From a bacterium (GTDB taxonomy: Bacteria > Bdellovibrionota_C > UBA2361 > SZUA-149 > JAQTWB01): 43,048 bases of DNA. The translations under genes were made by a program, and so were the position numbers. The notes beneath the pieces were generated by a model. That model worked only from the letters and a program-made list of their open reading frames with translations, had not been told where the DNA came from and did no database searches. This document shows, piece by piece, positions 1-7,212 of the stretch. Location of the stretch: contig JAQTWB010000019.1 of assembly GCA_028689495.1 (NCBI GenBank), positions 1-43,048 on the forward strand. The letters run 5' to 3'. Each line of letters starts with the position of its first letter. Position 1 is the first letter of the stretch.

Positions 1-345
1 CGCAACAAGCACCCGCAACAATCCGGCACTCATCAACTCTTCCAGCAACAAACGCCAGACGAGCAATTGACCGGCATGGTGTGCTCCCACCCCGGTTTTC
101 AGCAGTGCACCAAACTGCGGATGATCAAAAACAAGCTTCGAATCAATCTCAAGCTTCTTTATTATCGTATATACGTATTCACGAATCTTTGACTGAGCGC
201 TCCTGTCCAACATGCAGTTCCTCGCCTGCGCGACACGCTCAACATCAAGATCGCACTGGGCACGTGCCGTGCGAAAAACAATAGCCGGCAGCAGATTATC
301 ACCTTCAAGAGCTATCAATATCTGCGGTAATGAAATTTCAAACAC
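1..345 (-). CDS. Ski2/Mtr4-like DExH helicase, C-terminal part (split from N-terminal part; runs off window)
   Basis: This reading frame encodes the start of the second RecA-like domain of the helicase whose first half lies at 348-1136. It shows the family pattern LLPAIVF, the expected start of the second domain, and later VGAHHAGQLLVW followed by LLEELMSAGLLRVLVA, a hallmark of Ski2/Mtr4/HelY helicases. It is in the -1 frame relative to the N-terminal half. A GTG codon at 345-343 lies 2 nt after the TAA (350-348) that ends the first half, and it has Shine-Dalgarno-like AAGG sequences just upstream (351-359). It can therefore be a translationally coupled second polypeptide, the product of a -1 frameshift, or the result of a one-base error in the AAAA run at 353-356. 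At least 115 codons are visible; the gene continues past position 1. Confidence 0.8.
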   Translation of the reverse strand, partial: MFEISLPQILIALEGDNLLPAIVFRTARAQCDLDVERVAQARNCMLDRSAQSKIREYVYTIIKKLEIDSKLVFDHPQFGALLKTGVGAHHAGQLLVWRLLLEELMSAGLLRVLVA

Positions 346-347
346 GC

Positions 348-1136
348 TTACCTTTTCCTTCTTCTCGAACTGCCTGAGCGTTCACCACGTCCACCCCTTT
401 CGCGTCTCGGGCCATGCTCATTCTGTCGCTGATAATAAAACGATGCCACAGCCTCGTTTAGATTATTCTCACCGTCCGAAAGGGGGATTGCGCCGTAATC
501 TGGGTGAAGGTAGCCAATGCGGAGTTCAACAGGTCGCTTGGGCACAGTAACAATGCGAACCTCCTTGTTACGAACCTCCTTCATCCAGGCAGCGATCACT
601 TCAGCATTGGAAATAGAAGCACTAAGCAGTAACAACCGGCTACTTCTTGTCGAAAGAATAATGCTCTCCTCCCAGACCGCTCCGCGCTGCGGATCGGCCA
701 AGTAGTGAAATTCGTCGAGCACAACGAGTGAATAATCTCCCCGCAAACTGTAAAGGTCATTGCGATAAATTTCCGTAGTCGCGACAACTACGTCACTTTC
801 CGGATCAATCTTCCTGTCCCCGGTCAGCAAACCGACCGAAAACTCTGGCTCAAATCGTCGCTTAAATTCAGAATATTTGGCATTCGATAGCGCTTTGAGG
901 GGCGCCGTGTAGATCGACCTGCCCCCTTTACGGGCAGTCGCTTCAATTGCCTGGGTAGCAATATATGTTTTCCCGGCACCCGTCGGGGCAATCACCAATA
1001 CATCGTCGCCATTTTCCAGATATTCAATAGCTTCCAGCTGAAAAGGATCCGGAGCGAATGGGCGGGGTAGCGGCACACTAATCCCTTCAAGAAACGCCTC
1101 ACGCGATTTATGTAACCTGCTGCCGCGGTAACTCAC
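348..1136 (-). CDS. Ski2/Mtr4-like DExH-box RNA helicase, N-terminal part
   Basis: ATP-dependent RNA helicase of superfamily 2, first RecA domain. Motifs in order: a Q-motif-like FQLEAIEYL near residues 32-40, Walker A APTGAGKT (about 50-57), motif Ia TAPLKALSNAKY, GLLTGD, Walker B DEFH (about 140-143) and SAS (motif III). The chain ends in an Arg/Gly-rich stretch (RRERGGRGERSGSSRRRKR) that in relatives is an internal linker before the second RecA domain. Here it meets a TAA, and the second domain follows at once in another frame (345-1). The start is GTG at 1136; AGAGG lies about 9 nt upstream. It is the last visible member of the pyrD-dus-ATPase-helicase series, 77 nt after the ATPase gene. 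Family identity is secure. Whether the split is real, programmed or a sequence error is open. Confidence 0.85.
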   Translation of the reverse strand: MSYRGSRLHKSREAFLEGISVPLPRPFAPDPFQLEAIEYLENGDDVLVIAPTGAGKTYIATQAIEATARKGGRSIYTAPLKALSNAKYSEFKRRFEPEFSVGLLTGDRKIDPESDVVVATTEIYRNDLYSLRGDYSLVVLDEFHYLADPQRGAVWEESIILSTRSSRLLLLSASISNAEVIAAWMKEVRNKEVRIVTVPKRPVELRIGYLHPDYGAIPLSDGENNLNEAVASFYYQRQNEHGPRRERGGRGERSGSSRRRKR

Positions 1137-1213
1137 TGGCCTAAACCTCTACGCTAAAAATCATATTTTTAAGGGCTGTTTGTCCGGTCAATTAAAGACT
1201 CCGACAGATTCAT

Positions 1214-1954
1214 CTAGACAAATTCATACCTGGAACTGACAAACGACAGCACCCTGCCACTACACACATCCAGCATGCTTGATGGCTCTGTATCACAAAC
1301 AACCTCTCCATCAAACAAACCAATTACCCGCTCAACGCGCGGGATCAAACGACGCAAATCATGGCTGACAATGACAATGGTCGGTTTGTGCAGTCGGTGG
1401 AGCTCGGCAATTAACTCAAGAATAACGCTCGAAGCCACCGGGTCCAACCCGCCAGTCGGCTCATCAAGCAATAACAGGTCAGGGTTGGCCACCAGTGCCC
1501 GCGCCAGAGCGACACGTCTTCTCATCCCGCCACTAAGCTGGCCGGGATGTTTCTCGGCGGCGGCTCTCAAGCCGACTTCATCAAGCATCAGCAAAGCTCT
1601 GCTATATGCATCTTCCCGCGAAACTTCGCTGACCAAACCGAAATTACCGCTTGCCGCTTCAAGCATCGGGAAAGCGACATTCTCAATCACCGATTTTGAA
1701 TCAAAAAGGGCTCCTTCCTGAAATAAAAACCCGACTGACATATCGTGATAACTGCGCGGTTTGTTTTCGACAAAATACCCAAGTGAACCACTTTGAGGTG
1801 CGATTACCCCGCCAAGGATCTTCAGCAAAATACTCTTCCCTCCGCCACTGGGCCCGATTAAACCAATTACTTCTTCAGGCTTAAGTACCAGTGACACGCC
1901 ATTTAAGGCCGGGCGCCCGTTAAAACTCATCGAAATATTTTCAGCGACAATCAC
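1214..1954 (-). CDS. mlaF: ABC transporter ATP-binding protein, MlaF/Ttg2A-like
   Basis: Cytoplasmic ATPase of an ABC importer of the Mla (phospholipid/organic-solvent resistance) type. Visible: Walker A GPSGGGKS, a Q-loop region FLFQEGALFDSKSVIENV that is typical of MlaF rather than of generic ABC proteins, signature LSGGMRRRVALARAL, Walker B LLLLDEPTGGLD and H-loop IVSHD. Family members partner with a permease (MlaE) and an MCE-domain protein (MlaD); neither is in the window, so the partner genes must lie elsewhere. I place the start at GTG 1954-1952: GGAGGA sits about 7 nt upstream and the GTG overlaps the dus stop as GTGA, a normal coupling geometry. An in-frame ATG at 1969 would add five residues but lies on the ribosome-binding site. 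Confidence 0.85.
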   Translation of the reverse strand: MIVAENISMSFNGRPALNGVSLVLKPEEVIGLIGPSGGGKSILLKILGGVIAPQSGSLGYFVENKPRSYHDMSVGFLFQEGALFDSKSVIENVAFPMLEAASGNFGLVSEVSREDAYSRALLMLDEVGLRAAAEKHPGQLSGGMRRRVALARALVANPDLLLLDEPTGGLDPVASSVILELIAELHRLHKPTIVIVSHDLRRLIPRVERVIGLFDGEVVCDTEPSSMLDVCSGRVLSFVSSRYEFV

Positions 1955-2934
1955 GCCCGCTCCTCCCATTCTGCTACAATCCGTAAAAATTCACTGAGAC
2001 TGGTTGTACGGCATAGTTCCTTACGCACAGGTCCCGCTCCGTCAATCAGACGTGTGACCTGAGAGACAAATTGCTTCATCTTCCCCAGATAAGCCTTTTC
2101 CGGGACCTCGTCAGCGAGCAACTGCAAATAACTTCGTAATACTCCGGCTACCTGAGTAACAGTTTTCTCCGGCGACTGACCACTTATCAGCTCACGAAAA
2201 ATCCAGGGATTCATCATTGCCCCTCGACCAATCATCAATCCGGAAACCCCTGATTGCAGTGCCTGATCTGCACTATCTTTATCAACGATATCACCACTGC
2301 CAACAACAGGAATCGATACCGCATCAACAACATCGGCAACGATCTGCCAGTCCGGTTGACCGCGATAGAGTTCAGAACGGGTTCGTGCATGAACAGTTAT
2401 CATACCCACACCGCAGTCCTCGGCTATATGAGCAATTTCCACAGCATTGCGCGTCTGGTTATCCCAACCCGAGCGCATCTTCATTGTCACGGGAACACTG
2501 ACCGCCTTAACTACCGCCGACAATATCTTCCCAAGATGGTCCGGCTGTCGCATCAGCTCACATCCCCCACCGCGCTTCACGACTTTTGGCGCCGGACATC
2601 CACAATTGATATCAACGATATGCGCTCCCGCTTCTTCGGCAATTCGTGCCCCCTCAATCATCCGGTCGATGTCATAACCAAAAATCTGCACCGATACCGG
2701 GTGCTCAATCTCTGAATACTCCATCATCCGCAGACTTTTTGCGTTTCCTCGAGTCAGACCCTCGACGCTGATAAATTCCGTGACAACAAGACCGACCGCT
2801 TCGGGGTTTTCGGTTTTAATCATCCGCCGAAAAGCACGGCCTGTCACTCCCGACATCGGCGCGAGCAATAAAGCCGGACTGACCTCAACTGGTCCTACTG
2901 AAAATGAACGACTGGCTAAAGTGTCTTTTATCAC
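1951..2934 (-). CDS. dus: tRNA-dihydrouridine synthase (Dus family)
   Basis: Flavoenzyme that reduces uridine to dihydrouridine in tRNA. TIM-barrel family motifs: LLLAPMSGVT near the N-terminus, the catalytic-cysteine segment VDINCGCPAPKVVKRGGG, VTMKMRSGWD, ITVHARTRSELYRG and VVGSGDI. The barrel is followed by the helical C-terminal domain, with a length normal for DusB-like proteins. Start choice: GTG at 2934-2932 has GAAGGA 6 nt upstream and gives a typical short N-terminus. An ATG at 2967 overlaps the end of pyrD by 11 nt but has no ribosome-binding site, and the longest open frame back to 3090 runs deep inside pyrD. It is translationally coupled to the ATPase downstream (GTGA overlap). 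The usual dus neighbours ntrB/fis are not present. Confidence 0.9.
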   Translation of the reverse strand: MIKDTLASRSFSVGPVEVSPALLLAPMSGVTGRAFRRMIKTENPEAVGLVVTEFISVEGLTRGNAKSLRMMEYSEIEHPVSVQIFGYDIDRMIEGARIAEEAGAHIVDINCGCPAPKVVKRGGGCELMRQPDHLGKILSAVVKAVSVPVTMKMRSGWDNQTRNAVEIAHIAEDCGVGMITVHARTRSELYRGQPDWQIVADVVDAVSIPVVGSGDIVDKDSADQALQSGVSGLMIGRGAMMNPWIFRELISGQSPEKTVTQVAGVLRSYLQLLADEVPEKAYLGKMKQFVSQVTRLIDGAGPVRKELCRTTSLSEFLRIVAEWEERA

Positions 2935-2956
2935 CGGATTTCCTTCAGCAGATACA

Positions 2957-3967
2957 TCACCAGGCATTTGCAATATCGGCCACAAGACCTGGCCCCTTAT
3001 AGACAAGACCGGTATAAACCTGCACGGCATCGGCACCAGCCGCGCGCAGCCTGAGCGCCTGTTCAACTGAAACGACCCCACCACTGGCAATCAACGGAAA
3101 CCCGGGCGGCAATTGTGATCGCAAAAGTGTCACCACCTCCACCGCTCTCTCCGCAAGAGGCGCTCCACTCAACCCACCCTTCTCCTCTCCATGCAGCAAA
3201 CCTTCAACTCCAGCACGGGCAACTGTGGTATTCGTGGCAATCACTCCATCCATACCCGACTCAGAAATCACTTTCGCCATCTCACCAAACTCGTCGTCCT
3301 GGCAATCCGGAGCGACCTTGACGAAGATCGGAACAAATCGTCCTGAATCGCCCTGAAGCATGGTTCGCTCATTTGCCAGCGATGACAAAAGAGGCGCCAG
3401 ATAACTTGCAGCCTGCAAATTGCGCAGACCGACAGTATTCGGCGAAGATATATTAATTGTGATGTAATCAGCTGAATCATACACCGCGCGAAGACAGGAC
3501 AGATAATCATCCACCGCCCTATCTTGGGCTGTTGTCGCGTTTTTGCCTATATTAATCCCCAGCGGTCCCGTAAACTTCCTGCCACGCACTGCATGCACAA
3601 GATTTTCAACACCCTTGTTATTAAAACCCATGCGGTTAATTAATGCCGATTTTTCCTTGATGCGAAACATCCGTGGACGAGGATTTCCGGGCTGTGACCT
3701 TGGTGTCACAGTGCCAACCTCTATAAAACCAAATCCAAGCACTGCCAGGGCATCAACATATTCTCCATTCTTGTCATAACCGGCGGCCAGACCTACGGGG
3801 TTAAGTAACTTCAGCCCGGCTATCTCAAAAGGTTTTTCTACCGTCTTACCACCAATCGGTATACCAACTGATTTGGCTAAACCAACAAGCCTCAATGCCT
3901 GCTCATGGGCCATTTCTGGCGGCAGTTGAATCAACAATCTTCTTACAATTTCAGATAATATTTCCAT
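2957..3967 (-). CDS. pyrD: dihydroorotate dehydrogenase, class 2 (quinone)
   Basis: Fourth step of pyrimidine synthesis: oxidises dihydroorotate to orotate and passes electrons to membrane quinones. The N-terminal amphipathic helical extension (MEILSEIVRRLLIQLPPEMA) is the membrane/quinone-binding part found only in class 2. FMN and substrate motifs follow: AAGYDKNG, GFGFIEVGTVTPR, INRMGFNN, then NISSPNT with the class 2 catalytic serine, and near the end ASGGV and YTGLVYKGPG. Start: ATG 3967 gives the typical N-terminus; an in-frame ATG at 4012 would add 15 residues. It is first in the minus-strand series that continues with dus, the ATPase and the helicase. Confidence 0.93.
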   Translation of the reverse strand: MEILSEIVRRLLIQLPPEMAHEQALRLVGLAKSVGIPIGGKTVEKPFEIAGLKLLNPVGLAAGYDKNGEYVDALAVLGFGFIEVGTVTPRSQPGNPRPRMFRIKEKSALINRMGFNNKGVENLVHAVRGRKFTGPLGINIGKNATTAQDRAVDDYLSCLRAVYDSADYITINISSPNTVGLRNLQAASYLAPLLSSLANERTMLQGDSGRFVPIFVKVAPDCQDDEFGEMAKVISESGMDGVIATNTTVARAGVEGLLHGEEKGGLSGAPLAERAVEVVTLLRSQLPPGFPLIASGGVVSVEQALRLRAAGADAVQVYTGLVYKGPGLVADIANAW

Positions 3968-4073
3968 GTCACGCTTTATACAGTCCCTACAACCCAAGAA
4001 CGGCAATCTCATATCCTATACATGATAAGGCTGCTTAGTGAAATAAATCCATCAGACCAAACCTTCGACAAAT

Positions 4074-4109
4074 AAAAAAAGCCCGGGAGCTTTTGAGGGC
4101 TCCCGGGCT
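4074..4109 (-). terminator. rho-independent terminator of the FG-GAP protein gene
   Basis: A perfect 11-bp GC-rich inverted repeat (4080-4090 with 4099-4109, 8-nt loop) is followed on the minus strand by seven T (4074-4080 read as A on the plus strand). It lies 22 nt after the stop of the upstream gene at 4131 and separates it from pyrD. This is the clearest terminator in the window. Confidence 0.9.
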
Positions 4110-4130
4110 CAATCACACGTCTGATGTCAA

Positions 4131-5528
4131 TCAGCGCTTGTCTGTTCTTTGCGATGGATCTCCCGGCCCATAACAGGCGCCAGTATTTGGATCCTGGACA
4201 TATATTGAACGGCTTCCCGCAGCGTTACTAGCTTTTGTAGCCAGAGTTGAACCGGAATGTCCCTCACCACAACCATATCCGGAATAGAATCGGTTTGATG
4301 AATATTTTCCATAATGACCAACAACCGTTCCATCCTTGGCAATAATATTCAAGCAGCTGCTTGAAGGATAATTGCGAGTAAAAAGAATCAGCGGCTTTCC
4401 TTCACGAGCGTCATTTGTGTCCTGTGAGTTAGGCTTCAACAACCAGCCAGAACTGTAAACAGTCTTGCAGGATGCGCTGCCTCCCGAGCCACCGTTGTCG
4501 GTGCCACCATTATCTGTTCCACCATTGTCAGTCGTGGTCGCAGGATAACGGCCATCGTCAGTCGGAGAAACAACAGTTCCATCAGCACGAATAATCACGT
4601 TTGTCGGTATGCCGAGCTGAAAGAAACTTGGTGTTCGTGTAACAGAGCGAATCGCATTCCAGCCAGTATCCCTTTGCGTCCAAGCAAAGACAGGAAGGTT
4701 CCCGGAAAAATGTCCAATCTGTGGAATTGAAGAATCAAAACCGAGATCGAGTGTTTCTGTCTGACCATTACCGTAACGCACATAAGCCTTCTGTAGGTAT
4801 CCAGTCAGACGACTGATTACGTGATCCGGAAGGTGGTCACCATCAAGGTCAACCGGTGGCAGAGGAATGTCACCATCAAGTCCCCATTGCACCTGAGAGA
4901 AGCTACCTTCGCCTGGATTCATAATGAACCACCAGAAACCTGCGCGAAGCACAACCATTTCCGCCTCTCCGTCGCCATCGGCATCAGTAACAAACGGCTT
5001 GTCACCGGTGACACCAAAAACATATTGCATCAACACGCCATTTGAAGTCTGAGCGACAAACCAGTTCAAAACTCCGTTGATATCACGAACTACGGCGATA
5101 TCGTCGCGGCCGTCTCCATCCCAATCGCCCAGTGCAGGAATAGTATCGCCCGGCAAACCAAACTGGAGAAACACTTCCTGATTTTCAGGAGTTTTGATGT
5201 ACCATTCCAATGGCAGAGAGGAACTTCTTACCCAGACAGCCCCCGGATAATAACGCGGGTTATCGAGAAAAAAACGTCCGGCAACAAAAGCATCTGCCGG
5301 AACATTCCAGGTCCAGAAAAGCGGAGTGCTGTTGTTTGTTGGGCGGGTCAGCCAGGCGGTATTACCAACATTGGCTGAGGAACTCTTGGCGACAAGAGCT
5401 ACTGAAAAATCAGAAGTCCCATCACCGTCATAATCTCCCGGCACAGCAAAAGCTGTGGCAGGCAGCAGCACCAGGAGGAGAGCAAGAAGTTTTTTGCTCT
5501 GCTTCATGCCTCGAATTAATCCTGTCAT
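4131..5528 (-). CDS. exported FG-GAP/VCBS-repeat protein with Cys-containing C-terminal domain
   Basis: Secreted protein of unknown role. A signal peptide (basic MKQSKK, then a Leu-rich core, cleavage near AFA-VPG) is followed by beta-propeller-type repeats with calcium-loop cores such as GDYDGDGTSDF, GDWDGDGRDDIAVVRD, DADGDGEAEMVVLR and DLDGDHLPDH. A DNGGTDNGG linker follows, then a final part of about 110 residues with five cysteines (one at its start, others in SSCLN, YGCGE and GACYG) that I do not recognise. The start is ATG 5528, with GGAG 9 nt upstream; ATG 5507 just before the signal peptide is an alternative. The same kind of repeat (W/FG..GD.P...D.DGD..D) forms the C-terminus of the metalloprotease at 32821-36228. 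Surface attachment or ligand binding is likely from the architecture, but no specific ligand can be inferred. Confidence 0.85.
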   Translation of the reverse strand: MTGLIRGMKQSKKLLALLLVLLPATAFAVPGDYDGDGTSDFSVALVAKSSSANVGNTAWLTRPTNNSTPLFWTWNVPADAFVAGRFFLDNPRYYPGAVWVRSSSLPLEWYIKTPENQEVFLQFGLPGDTIPALGDWDGDGRDDIAVVRDINGVLNWFVAQTSNGVLMQYVFGVTGDKPFVTDADGDGEAEMVVLRAGFWWFIMNPGEGSFSQVQWGLDGDIPLPPVDLDGDHLPDHVISRLTGYLQKAYVRYGNGQTETLDLGFDSSIPQIGHFSGNLPVFAWTQRDTGWNAIRSVTRTPSFFQLGIPTNVIIRADGTVVSPTDDGRYPATTTDNGGTDNGGTDNGGSGGSASCKTVYSSGWLLKPNSQDTNDAREGKPLILFTRNYPSSSCLNIIAKDGTVVGHYGKYSSNRFYSGYGCGEGHSGSTLATKASNAAGSRSIYVQDPNTGACYGPGDPSQRTDKR

Positions 5529-5847
5529 ATTCAAAAACTCCAATAAAAAATAAAGAACAGATCATCTGAAACAACTTCAACCCTACTAAACTAGCAAAGG
5601 GCGGAACTCAAGCTCAAACACAAACTTCCACATGGCATAAACTATTACATCGCCTCACCTTACCCTTTCGGGGTTGATGTCGATTTCCCTTGATAATCTT
5701 GGAGGTTGAAAATTATCACACCAATAATCAATCGTGCCGTTTGTGCTGTTTTGTTTTCCTGATATTCGACCCACTATCAGGGGTAACTTTTTCTTTTTGC
5801 CCGACTGGGAGAACGAGTGTTCTGGTGTCACTTCACACTCATCGAGT
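5529..5847. other. intergenic region with structured leader elements
   Basis: No gene is supported here. On the minus strand it is the upstream region of the FG-GAP gene. It contains a hairpin at 5647-5680 (arms ACATC/GATGT with an inner CCCC-GAAA-GGG tetraloop stem and an asymmetric purine-rich bulge). On the plus strand an inverted repeat CCTGATA/TATCAGG (5758-5781) is followed by a T-rich run (5787-5797), which looks like a plus-strand terminator although no plus-strand gene precedes it. Confidence 0.5.
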
Positions 5848-7212
5848 TCAACGAAGCGGTAATGCCTTGACCATGTCGGGTTGCATGGAACCGTCTGCTT
5901 CCCGTTTTACACGCAAGACATCCCCGGTAATTGCCCCATTAACCGATGACTCGACAGTGACAACACCGTAACTGTTATTTGCGGTCGAGATGCCAAGAAT
6001 TGTCCGAATCTCCATATCTCTCGACGTCATTGGTGCGAGAGTGATGGTCGTCACTCCGAGCAAAGCACCATCTATCCCGTAAACCTTGGCTGTCGCCTGT
6101 GTATTCTGGTCGGAAATATTGTAGAGGCGGAGCCAATTCTCCTGCTCCCAGAATGTATTCCAAAACGAGCCCAGTGGCCCCACCTGCGCCAGTCGCGCCG
6201 GTTCCGGGAACGAGGCCGTGACAAATCCATGGCTGTTATAAAAGTAGCCCATTGTTCTGACGAGTAACGGCACCGCAGCCGGTGTAATCCTGGCTATACC
6301 CGTCTCTCCATCGGCCAGAAAACTGCTTGCCAACAAGTGCCGTTGAGACCGCGCCGGAAGATTCCAGCTTTCGGCAAACACAACCTGACCCAACGAGTTA
6401 TGGATTTCAACCAACGCCCCACCAGCGACAGCTGCGGTATTGGCGACATTAATCCAGTTCAGCGCCCCGGACCCACTTGAGACAGGAACATACTGCGTAT
6501 CGGAAACACCCGCCCCTGTCGTCGCCCCACCGGCAAAACTCCAGGTGGGTGCCAGCACAGCGATCTCACCATCAGAATTATAAGAAAAGAGCTGAGCAAG
6601 ATACGGACTTTGCTGGTCGGCTGGCACAACCTCAACAAGACCAACGTGACCTATCCCCGGCACCTGATGTCCAGCCTGTCGGTCGCGCCTTCCACGCGGC
6701 GGAATAATCACATCACTTGATTGCAGCAAACCACCTGTCTGCCCATAGATTTTAATTGTGAACTTTTTCCAGAGACTCTCGTGCAGGTTGACAATCTGCA
6801 GCCACTGCGGGCTCTCGTCGTCCTGCTTTTCCGGCCTGCTTGTCGGTTCGATTGTATTAAACAAACCATAAGTGGTTCCGCGCTGCATACTTTCAAACGG
6901 TTTGAGTATAGCAAACTCTACACGTTCGCCGTTTTTACTCATCCGATAATAAGCTGAATGTCCGTCGAAATCCTTTTCATTATCAAAAACTATTTTAACA
7001 AAACCGTAGGTATCCAACGAATAACCGTCAAATGAATTGACAAACAAATCCCGTTCACTGTGCGGTTTAAGAGTCAAATTGAAACTCTTTAGAACGACAC
7101 CTTCAAGATTATAGACGACCACACTGGCGTGAAGTTGGTTCTCACCCTTATTGCCAACGACCAGGATATTGCTCTGCCGAAGAAAGCTGTTCCAAACAAA
7201 AAACACCGGAGA
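5848..7212 (-). other. shared C-terminal four-repeat module (copy in first giant)
   Basis: Codons 1854-2307. Four beta-rich units each run roughly as aromatic-N or W-L start, V/I-x-N, a Y-x-x-x-G core ([38 protein letters not shown]), then a Pro/Arg motif (HSERDL, RGRRDR, RSQRHL, MTSRDM), then a G-x-V/G-x-A strand. The order of RD, RRD, QRH matches the module at 18204-19547 unit for unit, so the whole block is homologous. Confidence 0.7.

Noticed and set aside
212-550. Plus-strand open frame of 112 codons
   Set aside because: It lies antisense to the helicase, whose motifs on the minus strand are clear; no ribosome-binding site and no protein-like pattern.
5647-5680. c-di-GMP (GEMM) riboswitch in the FG-GAP gene leader
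   Set aside because: A GAAA-capped stem is present, but the conserved GCAAAC and ACGCAAAGC parts of the GEMM motif are not.
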